64,000 nucleotides of DNA, from NCBI RefSeq assembly GCF_004335015.1, contig NZ_RQRU01000001.1:124001-188000 (forward strand). Reading direction: 5' to 3'. The translations under genes and the position numbers were made by a program. Of the stretch, positions 39,859-49,119 are shown piece by piece (position 1 is the stretch's first letter; each line of letters begins with the position of its first letter). This DNA comes from Psychrobacter pygoscelis. Its GTDB lineage: Bacteria > Pseudomonadota > Gammaproteobacteria > Pseudomonadales > Moraxellaceae. Below the pieces are notes generated by a model that saw only the letters and a list, made by a program, of their open reading frames with translations, searched no databases and was not told where the DNA came from.

Positions 39859-41661
39859 TTAATTAGTTATTTTTCTCTCTATTTTAGAGACTTTATTGGC
39901 CGCTGTGCTTAGAGCGGTAATGAGGGGATCAAGGTATTTGTAATATGACTCATTCACCAGTTCGGCTGTTGCTAAATCTACATGGCGTTTACAATCAAAA
40001 TAATCGAATACCGCCTGTGCTGCTTGTTTACCAGAAGTGGCTGCTTGCTCCATGGTTGGAATTTTCCAACGCCCTTTTACTGAGATAATCTCACCCGCTA
40101 AAACAATATTATTCCACTGTGTTTTGGTTTCAATTTTTGCATCGTCCGCATTACGAATATAAATCTGGGTTAGATTTACCCAGCGCTTACCATTATCTTG
40201 CTCGATGCCCATTTCCGCTGTTTCAAGCTCGGCATATGGTTGCCAATTATCAGTATAAATTAAGTTGATGGGGTCGATAACGCCTGTAGCAGCAATTTGT
40301 TGATACTGCTGTTTATCAGTAATGCCAAGCTGATATAGAATTTCTTCTTTAGCCTCTTCTGGAGTACATTCCATAAAACGCTTACCATAAAGTGAGCCTT
40401 TATTAAATGGCGAGCTACAGGTAGCGGATAGATTATAATCATGACCCTCAGGAAACTCTACATCTTGCCAGAAGCCGCCTTTGTGCTGTATTTGAAACAC
40501 AATATTCCATGGTGCATCAAAACATAAGCTATAAGATTTGCCCATAAATGGCTTGAATACTTCTGGTATCTCTTGCAAAGGATATTGAGTGCCAAATGAC
40601 CATTCATCGTTAAATGGTTTTTTGACTTCTGGCAATAATCCAAGCTTCCATATTACCTCATGCGGTAGGGCAATCACGGCGGCATCAAAGTATTGCTTCT
40701 CTAAGGCTTCAAGGTCTTCTACGGAGGTCTTATCAGTTAATAGTGGATTAACTGACACGTCAATGCTAATTCTATCTTGAGATGTGTGCTCTGAGTTATT
40801 GAGTTGCTCATCACTTGGAGCCTCAGTATGACGATGTAAGTTGAGTATGTGGGTATTATTATAAAACTTTACCCCACGTTGTTTTAGTGTTTCAACCAAT
40901 GCGTCTATTACTTCAGACGTAGGCCGATTGAAGCAGTAAGATTTTGATGGTTCACCAGCGGGCAATGTAGGGGCTTCAGTCATAGGCAAAAACATAAGTA
41001 CAAAGCTATCCATAATATCGACGGCTTTACTATGCATTCTAGCGCCAGTGAGAATACCAAACCAGTTGGTAATAAACTGCCGGGTATGCTCATCAAAGTC
41101 ATCTATCCCAAGAAAGTCGCCCGCCTTTTCATATTCCATTTTTTGGCGTTGCTCTTCACTGGCGTTGACGTGGTGTACGATACGTTGAACCAATTGCAGC
41201 ATATTCTTTTTATTGAGATCGAATGCCTCAATCATATTTTCAATAGTTTGCAAATCGATGGCTTTACGTCTATCTACTGAGATACGGCGGCCACTATGGC
41301 TCTCTACATTATCACTTTTACCGCGGTTATCCTTTTTAGGTTCGCTTTGATAAAACTGATAGTCGTCAACAGGTGTTAAGGTATGCAATAAGTTGGCGCG
41401 ACTAAAAATATTAAATAATGAGAAATAAGTAGCGCCTAATGCTCGAATGGAATGCTCTTCAAAACGCTGTTCTTTAGCATTAAAGTAGCCAATCATCTTG
41501 CCACCGCACTGCTCTTTTGACTCGACTACTGTGATATCAAGATTGGGGTCTTCAGATAATTCAAAAGCGGCGCTAAGCCCAGATATACCACCACCGGCAA
41601 TGAGTACTCTTTTTTTATGAGTTTCAGTGCAATTTGCTGCATTACTAGAAGTATTTGGCAT
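39859..41661 (-). CDS. FAD-dependent amine oxidase/desaturase-like oxidoreductase
   Basis: The 600-residue protein begins with a Rossmann FAD-binding motif (VLIAGGGISGLSAAFEL, then VVESKEQCGGKM). It ends with the family's second FAD contact (IVLAGEIISVKGRWKIPTMEQAATSG). This layout fits the amine oxidase/phytoene desaturase superfamily. No carotenoid, hopanoid or amine genes are adjacent, so the substrate is unknown. AAGGAG lies six bases before the ATG. It stands between the zinc island and a decayed acyl-CoA dehydrogenase. Confidence 0.8.
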   Translation of the reverse strand: MPNTSSNAANCTETHKKRVLIAGGGISGLSAAFELSEDPNLDITVVESKEQCGGKMIGYFNAKEQRFEEHSIRALGATYFSLFNIFSRANLLHTLTPVDDYQFYQSEPKKDNRGKSDNVESHSGRRISVDRRKAIDLQTIENMIEAFDLNKKNMLQLVQRIVHHVNASEEQRQKMEYEKAGDFLGIDDFDEHTRQFITNWFGILTGARMHSKAVDIMDSFVLMFLPMTEAPTLPAGEPSKSYCFNRPTSEVIDALVETLKQRGVKFYNNTHILNLHRHTEAPSDEQLNNSEHTSQDRISIDVSVNPLLTDKTSVEDLEALEKQYFDAAVIALPHEVIWKLGLLPEVKKPFNDEWSFGTQYPLQEIPEVFKPFMGKSYSLCFDAPWNIVFQIQHKGGFWQDVEFPEGHDYNLSATCSSPFNKGSLYGKRFMECTPEEAKEEILYQLGITDKQQYQQIAATGVIDPINLIYTDNWQPYAELETAEMGIEQDNGKRWVNLTQIYIRNADDAKIETKTQWNNIVLAGEIISVKGRWKIPTMEQAATSGKQAAQAVFDYFDCKRHVDLATAELVNESYYKYLDPLITALSTAANKVSKIERKITN

Positions 41662-42057
41662 AAGTTCTCCTTATACTTTTCTAGGGTTTATCATTTATTG
41701 TCTTTCTTCCCTTGCTAAAAAGAGAAGTTTCTATTATTTGACGGTCACGCTAGACCGCAAGGGTTTGTTTTTACTACATTAATATCTCTAAATTTATTCA
41801 TGAATGTTTTTTGTTTAGTCTCATTTGCAAATACTGTCACATGGGATGACGTCGTTATGAGCATCAATTTTATTGTTACCACAAGCTGGCTGTTGCTACG
41901 CTGACACATCATGACACTTGCCCACAAGTTTTTTAGTCAAACAACCCCACCCAAACCAGCAAATATCTAGGCTGCAAACTGGCTGATTAACAGGGTCATA
42001 ACCTAATTTTAGACAAGGTTGTTGCAGCCTTAGGTGCCATAGCTTTTATTAGCTGCG
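41662..42057. other. Intergenic region, nothing recognised
   Basis: About 400 bases between the FAD oxidoreductase start and the acyl-CoA dehydrogenase relic. The short frames here lack ribosome binding sites and recognisable content. Confidence 0.4.
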
Positions 42058-42665
42058 TCAATCTCCGTGATTTTTAACTAATTTTCTAGCCCATACCGTC
42101 TCTTTCATAATCTCGTTGCTTCCGCCATTGGCTTCTGAGCGCGTGCGTCCGCGTACAGACGGGCGATTGGCTCTTCCATCATGTATCAGTGACCACCGAA
42201 TGGCTTTATACACTCGTCCATAGCTCGGTACGGCTTTTTGGTGACGGCGTATTTAATAAGCGCAGCATGAGGGACAGACAGCTTTTCTTCTAGCAGCGCC
42301 TCGACCACAGCACTGGTCATCACTTGGCAGGCGAAGTAATCGGCACAGCATTCAGCCAACTTAAAGCGCGTATTTTGCAATTCCTAGATGGGTTTTCCGA
42401 AGCCTTCACGCTCTTTGTTATAGTCAAATGTCAATTCAATGGTCAGACGCATGGCAGCAATACCAGTCAGACCGATGCTTAAACGCTCACGGGGCAACTC
42501 TTGCATCAGCTGGATAAATCCTATGCCTTCAATACTGCCCAATAAGTTTTTTGTGGTGCGCGCATGTTCGTGAAATGCAGCTTTGAGGTATCCTGAGCCA
42601 TAAGACCAATCTTTTTTAGATTGCGGCCACGACCAAAGCCTTCCGTCTTGTCGGTTTCAACTACG
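42058..42665 (-). pseudogene. Acyl-CoA dehydrogenase remnant, multiply frameshifted
   Basis: Read on the minus strand in pieces, this encodes the C-terminal two thirds of an acyl-CoA dehydrogenase. The pieces are VVETDKTEGFGRGRNLKKIG, LMAQDTSKLHFTNM, IGFIQLMQELPRERLSIGL, NKEREGFGKPI, a stop, LQNTRFKLAECCADYFA, MDECIKPFGGH, a stop and frameshift, then GGSNEIMKETVWARKL and the true stop at 42058. At least two in-frame stops and two frame changes are needed, and the N-terminal domain is gone. It is a decaying beta-oxidation gene. Confidence 0.9.
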
Positions 42666-42931
42666 ATAAGGGAGATTACCTATATGTACACAACGACAGT
42701 TAGCTTAAATTAGTGCTCAACGTAAAACTCTCTCACAATATGTGGCTCTCTTATGAAGAAATGAGCGGATAAATCGTTATTCTTTTTAGGAAAGTACTTA
42801 AGATAGCATCATTCATTAAAAACAATTATATTGTTGCGTCGTAAGTAAATAGAGGTTTAGTTTAAGTTCTAAAAAGCTAATAGCACCTCTTTTTTTGCGT
42901 TTTAACCATCTATGTTTTACAAGGGAAACAA

Positions 42932-44095
42932 ATGTTAGTCAACGAAGCACTATTAGGCGAAGTCAAAGAGTGGCGCAAACAAATTCATAGTCAACCTGAG
43001 CTTGGTTTTAAAGAGTTTAAAACCTCATCGTTTATCATAGAAAAGCTACAATCATTTGGGATTGAAGTTCATCAGGGACTAGGTGGTACCGGAGTAGTCG
43101 GTACATTAAAGAACGGTACAGGTCCGACTATTGGAATCCGAGCAGATATCGATGCTTTACCCATAAAAGAGCTAAGTGATGTCGCTCATAAGTCTACTCA
43201 TGAAAACTGTATGCATGCCTGTGGTCATGATGGACATACCTCTATCTTGCTAGGTACAGCAAAGCATCTTAGCGATAACAAGAACTTTAGCGGAACGATA
43301 CATTTTATATTTCAACCTGCTGAAGAGGTTTTAGGTGGTGCAAAGGCCATGATTGATGACGGGCTATTTGATAAGTTTCCTATGGACGCTGTCTATGGAT
43401 TACATAACTGGCCAGGGCTGCCTGTGGGAGAGATTGCAGTCAATAATGGGCCTATGATGGCATCTTTTGATACTTTTGAAATTACTCTGACTGGTAAAGG
43501 TACTCATGCAGCAATGCCACATCTAGGCGCTGATCCAATTGCAGCAGGAGCAGCTTTGATCACCAATATCCAATCTATTATCTCTCGTAGAGTATCACCA
43601 CTCCAAGCCGGCGTGATTAGTGTGACACAGATGAATAGCGGTGATACAACTAATGTTATTCCTGAATATGCGTTCTTAAAGGGGACAGTTCGTAGCTTTG
43701 ATATGGATGTACGTCAATCCATGCAGGATATGCTCGTAGAAATGGTGGCCACGTTACCTTCTCTATACGGCGTAAAGGGGGAGATTGACTATCACGTTCG
43801 CTATCCAGTAACTACCAACAACAGCCAAGCGTATCTTGATATTAAAGATGCTGCTAGCAAAGTTTTGGGCGCTGACAAAGTAAAAACCAATGTAGAGCCA
43901 TCAATGGCGTCTGAGGACTTTTCATTTATGAGTCAAAAAGTTAAAGGCGCATATTTTTGGTTAGGTGTAGATGGTAGCACGCCCTCTAAGCCATTACATA
44001 ATGCATCTTATGACTTTAACGACGAAGCAATTGAGACAGGTATCAAGGTATGGGTGTCTTTAATTGAGACTTTATTACCAAAGACATCATCATAG
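42932..44095 (+). CDS. M20D-family amidohydrolase/aminoacylase
   Basis: This 387-residue metallohydrolase belongs to peptidase family M20, subfamily D (hippurate hydrolase/IAA-amino acid hydrolase type). Visible are the metal-site segments HACGHDGHTSIL, PAEEVLGGAKAM and MASEDFSFM, and the dimerisation domain insert (FEITLTGKGTHAAMPHLGADP). Such enzymes cleave N-acyl amino acids or related amides; the substrate cannot be told. AAGGGAAACAA precedes the ATG. It is followed, after a 137-bp palindromic element, by a DUF3100 membrane protein that may move its substrate. Confidence 0.9.
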   Translation: MLVNEALLGEVKEWRKQIHSQPELGFKEFKTSSFIIEKLQSFGIEVHQGLGGTGVVGTLKNGTGPTIGIRADIDALPIKELSDVAHKSTHENCMHACGHDGHTSILLGTAKHLSDNKNFSGTIHFIFQPAEEVLGGAKAMIDDGLFDKFPMDAVYGLHNWPGLPVGEIAVNNGPMMASFDTFEITLTGKGTHAAMPHLGADPIAAGAALITNIQSIISRRVSPLQAGVISVTQMNSGDTTNVIPEYAFLKGTVRSFDMDVRQSMQDMLVEMVATLPSLYGVKGEIDYHVRYPVTTNNSQAYLDIKDAASKVLGADKVKTNVEPSMASEDFSFMSQKVKGAYFWLGVDGSTPSKPLHNASYDFNDEAIETGIKVWVSLIETLLPKTSS

Positions 44096-44120
44096 ATAAG
44101 AGACTATTAAAGGTACCTAG

Positions 44121-44257
44121 TATAGTCAATCCATTTTAGATTTGACACAAAGGCGCTGGAATGAATTTACGGCCACCTCAGCCACCTTATGGCCTCTAGC
44201 CAGTAAATTTATACCAGCCAATCTTTTATGTATCAGTTTTAAACAGGATTAACTATA
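44121..44257. repeat. Dispersed 137-bp palindromic element, copy 4
   Basis: The ends TATAGTCAATCC and GGATTAACTATA are intact. It lies between the M20 stop and the DUF3100 start, ending 21 bases before that ATG, so a hairpin in the bicistronic RNA would sit just upstream of the ribosome binding site. Confidence 0.9.
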
Positions 44258-44278
44258 CCAACCTAAAAGGGCATTTAT

Positions 44279-45595
44279 ATGAATAATAATGGTGTACTAC
44301 CACCTACAATGACTAAGCACCTACTCGATTGGAAGCTACATTTACTTGCTATTACCGTATCACTGCTGGCTGAGTGGATAGGCATTATAAAGATTCCTAT
44401 TGGTATAGGTATATTAGTGTTACTACCTCTACTATACGCATTTATCTTTGCAATCTTATTAAATCCTAATGTTATACCTTCAATGAAGGCTGTAATCACC
44501 AAAAAACGTGCAATGTTTGCAAGTTATGCCATTCTGCTAAGTATCATGCCATTTATTGCTAAATTTGGCGTTGGCGTTGGGCCAAATATCGAAGAGATAA
44601 TAGCTGCAGGGCCAGCTTTACTTTTACAAGAACTGGGGAATGTTGCCACGGTTCTTATTGCTTTACCTGTTGCTGTATTGGTCTTTGGCATGGGGCGTGA
44701 AGCTATCGGTGCCACTCACTCAGTTGCTCGTGAGCCTAACGTAGCACTAATTGCTGATAAGTATGGACTTCAAAGCGCCGAAGGTATCGGTGTAATGGGG
44801 GTCTATGTAATGGGCACATTATTTGGTGCGATATATTTTTCGTTAATGGCAGGCGTCATTGCCTCAATGGAAATTATGGATATTCGTGCTCTAGCAATGG
44901 CCTGCGGTATAGGTAGTGGCAGCATGATGGGGGCGTGCTCTGCGGCTCTAGCTGAGACTATACCCTCACAAGAAGAAACTATTACTGCATTTGCAGCTAC
45001 TTCTAACTTGCTGACTTACGCCACAGGGCTGTTTGTTAGTTTATTTATTGCTCTGCCTTTTACAGAATTTTTCTATAAAGTTATCAGTAAATTTAAGAAG
45101 AATCAGGATTCAGCAGCTATTAGCGAAACAGATCTCAGCAAAGCTATAGAAGAGCCAGCAAGTCTGACAACCTTGCAATCTTTTATTCTGCTCATTGTTA
45201 TATGTGGGGTGCTACTATTGAGCAACTGGGTAGGACAAGGTGTCAATCCAATTGACGCCCTACCCGCTATGTTGATTTTGTTTGCTTGTTGTATTATTGG
45301 GATTTTATTAAAACGATTTATCCCAGTTAACATTCCTGCTATTGCTTGGATATCCGTTGCAGCTATTTTAATCTCATTACCACAGTTCCCATTCAGTGAG
45401 TACGTTTTGGCTCAGACGGATAAGCTCGGTACACTACAGCTATTAACGCCTGTGCTTGCTTATGCAGGTTTTGCTATCTCACAAACAGAAGTAGATCTAT
45501 TCAAAAAATCTGGATTCAAAATTGCAATTGTCGCCATACTTACCTTTACGGGTACTTTTTTAGGGTCCGCTGCAATCGCACAATTTATGCTTTAA
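44279..45595 (+). CDS. DUF3100 family polytopic membrane protein
   Basis: This 438-residue inner-membrane protein has about 11-12 predicted helices. Conserved-looking loops are GMGREAIGATHSVAREPN and GIGSGSMMGACSAALAE, which fit the uncharacterised DUF3100 family as I recall it. The gene lies downstream of an M20 amidohydrolase, a pairing I believe recurs, which suggests transport of an N-acyl amino acid or dipeptide-like compound; this is inference. The start may be the first ATG (AAAGGG upstream) or the Met at residue 11. A terminator follows. Confidence 0.75.
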   Translation: MNNNGVLPPTMTKHLLDWKLHLLAITVSLLAEWIGIIKIPIGIGILVLLPLLYAFIFAILLNPNVIPSMKAVITKKRAMFASYAILLSIMPFIAKFGVGVGPNIEEIIAAGPALLLQELGNVATVLIALPVAVLVFGMGREAIGATHSVAREPNVALIADKYGLQSAEGIGVMGVYVMGTLFGAIYFSLMAGVIASMEIMDIRALAMACGIGSGSMMGACSAALAETIPSQEETITAFAATSNLLTYATGLFVSLFIALPFTEFFYKVISKFKKNQDSAAISETDLSKAIEEPASLTTLQSFILLIVICGVLLLSNWVGQGVNPIDALPAMLILFACCIIGILLKRFIPVNIPAIAWISVAAILISLPQFPFSEYVLAQTDKLGTLQLLTPVLAYAGFAISQTEVDLFKKSGFKIAIVAILTFTGTFLGSAAIAQFML

Positions 45596-45935
45596 CCCTT
45601 AAGATGAATACGAAAATCATTCATTGTTTTTAGACTAAAAAAGAGCTGATTAACTCAGCTCTTTTTTTGGATAGTGGTATGCCTTTCTTCGCAAAAGTCT
45701 TATCAAGACTAATTTAATAAATACTCATCTAATATCAGTTGAGTCATAATGAGACCACTAAAGATATCTAGACTCTAGTTACACTCACATCTTCTCGCTC
45801 ACTACTACGAACTTATAGTCGGCCGACAATAAAACCATCATGGTGTCATCCTCACCAGTCATACTACTGTATAGGCTGCGCTCGGCTTCCTTGCACCAAT
45901 ACTATTGTGGATTGACTATAGCAATCATAGGTTAA
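45596..45935. other. Intergenic region with terminator
   Basis: The terminator at 45637-45668 is followed by about 260 bases with no gene. A single motif, GGATTGACTATA near 45911, matches one end of the 137-bp element but has no convincing partner. Confidence 0.5.
45637..45668 (+). terminator. Rho-independent terminator after DUF3100 gene
   Basis: AAAAAGAGCTGA pairs with TCAGCTCTTTTT around TTAAC and is followed by further T residues. Confidence 0.9.
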
Positions 45936-47177
45936 CTACCGCCAAAGCGCCTCAGCCTTAATCAGACTTCGATCAATAACAGGATAATCACTAAACGTTA
46001 AAGTAAAGCCATCATCTTCAGTCGTCAAAGTACAGGTTGATCCTAGCGGGAAGCTATGCTTGCGCGCGACATGACCAAACGGCACACCGGTCAAGACAGG
46101 CAGACCCGTCACTTGACGCAGCTGCATTATTACCTCCGTCATATCATACCTATCATCATAGCTGTCGGTACCAATATTGCTAAACGCCCCTAGCACGATC
46201 GCTTGTTGCCCCTTAAAGGCTCCTGCCAGATACAAGCTATACAGCATGCGCTCAATGCGGTAAGTCTGCTCACCCACATCTTCTAAAAATACAATACCGC
46301 CCTCAGGCTTGGGTAGATAGGCACTCCCTGCCAGCGCTGACACCACACTTAAATTACCGCCCCAAAGCGTGCCGGTGACGCGAGTCTCAGACGGACTGCG
46401 CAAATGTAGTGCAGTATCTGACATTGTTAGCGTTAAGGCAGGATTAGTGAGGGCCTCTACAAAGCCTTGACAGCTAATAGGATCTGGCTGTGATTTGCCA
46501 AACTCACTATAGAGCATTGGCGCTGCTAGGCTACTCATCGTCCCTTGAGCCAGTAGTGCACACTGCACAGCAGTGACATCACTAAAGCCTGCCATAATAG
46601 TGCCCTGCTCTTTCATCACGCGACCAAGAGCCGGCCAGTCCACCATAGGCAATAGTCGCATCGCCCCATAACCACCACGCACACCAAGCAGTAATTTTGG
46701 TGCTGCGACAGCGCCAGTTGCGATATTCTGTAAGTCACTAGCACGCTGACTATCCGTGCCAGCAAAGCGCAAAAACTGTCGCTGGGTTACCGTAGGGTTC
46801 TGAATATCAAACCCCGCACAGCGCAGCCGCTCAATACTAAGCTGATTACGACCTTCATTCTCTCCTTTATTGGAGCTGGCAAACAATCGAGTGGCAATAG
46901 TGGCCGCCGCACAAGATGCTAACGGTGCATCTGTAGCTAAGGCAGAGGCGTTGGCAGCAGCAATTTCTTGCCTTGTAGTAGAAGCAAGGGGCGTAGCAGC
47001 GGCTCTACTAGCGACGGCAGCAGCCCCAATACTTAACGCAGCTTTACTGAGAAACTGACGACGGCTTAGCGTACCTTTGCTAGCAGCCAATGATAAAGCA
47101 CGGTTGTCTGAATGTTGGTCAGTGCCTGTCATTGTAGTGTGTCTTGGCTCATCTGCAGGCTGAATAGAAGTAGGCAT
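45936..47177 (-). CDS. Tat-exported LD-carboxypeptidase, S66 family
   Basis: The 413-residue protein has a peptidase S66 (LdcA/MccF) core with the nucleophile region GFSDVTAVQ, the acidic-residue region FLEDVGEQTYRIERM and the His region GVPFGHVARKHSFPLG. The family cuts the L-Lys/mDAP-D-Ala bond of tetrapeptides during murein recycling, normally in the cytoplasm. Here a twin-arginine signal, LSRRQFLSKAALSIGAAAVA, begins near residue 37 and would send it folded to the periplasm. A long n-region precedes the twin Arg, so a start at the Met at residue 16 is possible. Confidence 0.87.
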   Translation of the reverse strand: MPTSIQPADEPRHTTMTGTDQHSDNRALSLAASKGTLSRRQFLSKAALSIGAAAVASRAAATPLASTTRQEIAAANASALATDAPLASCAAATIATRLFASSNKGENEGRNQLSIERLRCAGFDIQNPTVTQRQFLRFAGTDSQRASDLQNIATGAVAAPKLLLGVRGGYGAMRLLPMVDWPALGRVMKEQGTIMAGFSDVTAVQCALLAQGTMSSLAAPMLYSEFGKSQPDPISCQGFVEALTNPALTLTMSDTALHLRSPSETRVTGTLWGGNLSVVSALAGSAYLPKPEGGIVFLEDVGEQTYRIERMLYSLYLAGAFKGQQAIVLGAFSNIGTDSYDDRYDMTEVIMQLRQVTGLPVLTGVPFGHVARKHSFPLGSTCTLTTEDDGFTLTFSDYPVIDRSLIKAEALWR

Positions 47178-47241
47178 AAACCACCATCAAGTTTTTGGTT
47201 ATTTTTTGGTTGTTTTTTAGGTATTAAGCGTCATTGCGCCA

Positions 47242-47547
47242 TCAATCAGGCACATCAAATCGAGATTTGTCAGGATTAATGCCAAAGGAGAAGACAAAAG
47301 TCGCCACCAAGGAATTGACCACTATAAATGCGATATCCGCGGTCTGATGAGCCAACACTAGCTTTCCAAGTAGCCAAGATACGATAAGCATAATGACAAA
47401 AAATGCTGCCATATAGCTTAAGATAAGTGGATGAGTGAAACTATAGGGTACCTTAGGGTCATACTTTTTATCTAAAATATGCATATGAATCGCCCAACCT
47501 ATGGCGTAGGCAATGGCACCCAATATGACATAACTAACAAATCCCAC
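47242..47547 (-). CDS. Small inner-membrane protein, unknown function
   Basis: This 101-residue protein has three predicted transmembrane helices (about 1-20, 42-64, 69-92) and a short polar tail. The start is a GTG with AGAGG seven bases upstream. I do not recognise the family. It lies between a secreted carboxypeptidase and a lipoprotein gene on the same strand and may be cotranscribed with the latter. Confidence 0.7.
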   Translation of the reverse strand: MGFVSYVILGAIAYAIGWAIHMHILDKKYDPKVPYSFTHPLILSYMAAFFVIMLIVSWLLGKLVLAHQTADIAFIVVNSLVATFVFSFGINPDKSRFDVPD

Positions 47548-47606
47548 GACAAACCTCTCATATGAATTGATAAAAAGAAGGTAATTAAGGAATTAGCAGC
47601 TTAAGG

Positions 47607-48206
47607 CTATTGCGCTTGCTGCTCATCCACTGGCTTGATGACGATATCGGCATGCGGATCAGCCAAAATATCGGTATTTACCTCATCACAGTCAACTTTA
47701 TATATCGTATTAGCCCCTTGGTAGATGTAAGACAGATACTCACTATCAAGCAGTGGGTCAATATTGGCATAAGCACTCTTGACGTGCGCCAATACTAAGA
47801 CGCGATCTGGCCGTGCCAGCATAGCGTCAATATTGTTAGGATCAATTGAGAAAAACTTCTGCACCATAGTCAGCGGTACTGCTTCTAGAGGCTCAGGGTC
47901 ATCCCAGATACGATGGGCGCGCTCAGGCTCTTTCATTTGCATGACATAAGCACCAGATTGCTGGCTAACCTTAATCTGCGCCGGCTCTCCATAGCTGACG
48001 GTATAGCAACCAATAAAGCTCTCAAGATTTGACTGACTCTCTGGACTTCGGGCTTCTGATTCATCACTTGCACTGCTCGGGCTTTGATTGCAAGCAGCAA
48101 GGAGTAGACTACTTGAAATCAGGCAGCCGGTTAAGACCGCTCGAGTCATGCGAAATGAGCAACAAGAAGAAAGGGTAGATTGGAACAGCTGGCTAAAGGC
48201 GGGCAT
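47607..48206 (-). CDS. Hypothetical lipoprotein
   Basis: The product is up to 199 residues with a lipobox LLAAC preceded by a hydrophobic stretch (TGCLISSSLLL). The ATG at 48149 would give a more normal signal peptide than the first ATG, but neither has a good ribosome binding site. The mature part is acidic, with a Ser/Glu-rich linker and two cysteines (IGCYTV, KVDCDE). No known domain is recognised. Confidence 0.7.
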   Translation of the reverse strand: MPAFSQLFQSTLSSCCSFRMTRAVLTGCLISSSLLLAACNQSPSSASDESEARSPESQSNLESFIGCYTVSYGEPAQIKVSQQSGAYVMQMKEPERAHRIWDDPEPLEAVPLTMVQKFFSIDPNNIDAMLARPDRVLVLAHVKSAYANIDPLLDSEYLSYIYQGANTIYKVDCDEVNTDILADPHADIVIKPVDEQQAQ

Positions 48207-48521
48207 AAACTCACGCTAAAATCGATGATAGAAAGGTACTATATTAACAAATATCCCAAAATATCTATATAGATATTGTCCTTTTACTAAAGAGCATCAA
48301 CTACATGTCACACTGCTCTCTTATTATTAACTGCTCTAAGTTAACGGCTACTCAAGCAAAAGCTGCCACATTAACGGCTTGCATTAAAAAGCCAATTGGT
48401 GCTTTATTTGTCACTATAGCTTCATAAAACAGCCATTAGGTTTTATAATCCCTATCTAGCCGCTGTCTAGAACTGTGCCAAACTACAGTAAATTATCCAA
48501 AACCAAACCTAAAGAGTAACT
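48207..48521. other. Divergent promoter region, no gene seen
   Basis: About 315 AT-rich bases separate the hypothetical lipoprotein and rnhA, which are transcribed apart. No specific operator was recognised. Confidence 0.4.
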
Positions 48522-49070
48522 ATGTCTATGCCCGATGCGTCCGTACTAGATGCCAAAGCCAATACCACCATCGCCTTTACAGATGGCGCCTGTAAGGGCA
48601 ACCCTGGGGCTGGGGGTTGGGGAGCTTATCTGGTATTTGCCGATGGCCAGACCGAGGCCTGGTGCGGCGGAGATAGCGCCACCACCAATAACCGCATGGA
48701 GCTGATGGGTGCAATTTACGCCCTCATTAATAGCCCAACAGACAGCACGTTAGAGATCTGGACAGATTCTAGCTATGTCAAAAATGGTATCACTCAGTGG
48801 ATTGATGGCTGGAAGAAAAAAGGCTGGAAGACCGCTAACAAAAAGCCAGTCGCCAATCAAGACTTATGGCAGCAGTTGGATGAATTACGTCAAGCGCGCG
48901 ATGTGAGTTGGCACTGGGTTAAAGGCCATGCTGGTCATGAAGGCAACGAAAAAGCCGATGCGCTCGCCAATCTCGGTGTCGAGAGAGTATTAGCGGGCAA
49001 TCCTGATCCCTATAATACTATAGCTGCTACAAATACTCAGTCTACAAAAGAGGTAAAAAAAAAACCCTGA
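48522..49070 (+). CDS. rnhA: Ribonuclease HI
   Basis: RNase HI degrades the RNA strand of RNA-DNA hybrids. The 182-residue product has the catalytic acidic residues in [34 protein letters not shown] and [10 protein letters not shown], and the basic handle [26 protein letters not shown] precedes the ATG. The normal fold ends near residue 150; the tail continues to KEVKKKP and the stop falls six bases past a run of ten A residues. The dnaQ frame is open from inside that A run, so the two products may be joined. Confidence 0.95.
   Translation: MSMPDASVLDAKANTTIAFTDGACKGNPGAGGWGAYLVFADGQTEAWCGGDSATTNNRMELMGAIYALINSPTDSTLEIWTDSSYVKNGITQWIDGWKKKGWKTANKKPVANQDLWQQLDELRQARDVSWHWVKGHAGHEGNEKADALANLGVERVLAGNPDPYNTIAATNTQSTKEVKKKP
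49055..49064 (+). other. A10 run at the rnhA-dnaQ junction, candidate slippage site
   Basis: Ten consecutive A residues end the rnhA frame as Lys-Lys-Lys-Pro-stop. Dropping one A (or adding two) moves reading into the dnaQ frame, which is open from 49057. Such A runs are known sites of polymerase slippage and also of sequencing error. Confidence 0.65.
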
Positions 49071-49119
49071 AGCCCCTGAAAAGGACGATTGGTTAACTTT
49101 TGATCCATTAGGCTTAGAC

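Noticed and set aside
45911..45922. Solo end of the palindromic element, GGATTGACTATA
   Set aside because: A single 12-base match in AT-rich DNA without the other end is not enough.
49057..49119. Independent start of dnaQ upstream of 49120
   Set aside because: No ATG, GTG or TTG with a ribosome binding site was found there, so the stretch is treated as part of a possible fusion and not as a new 5' end.
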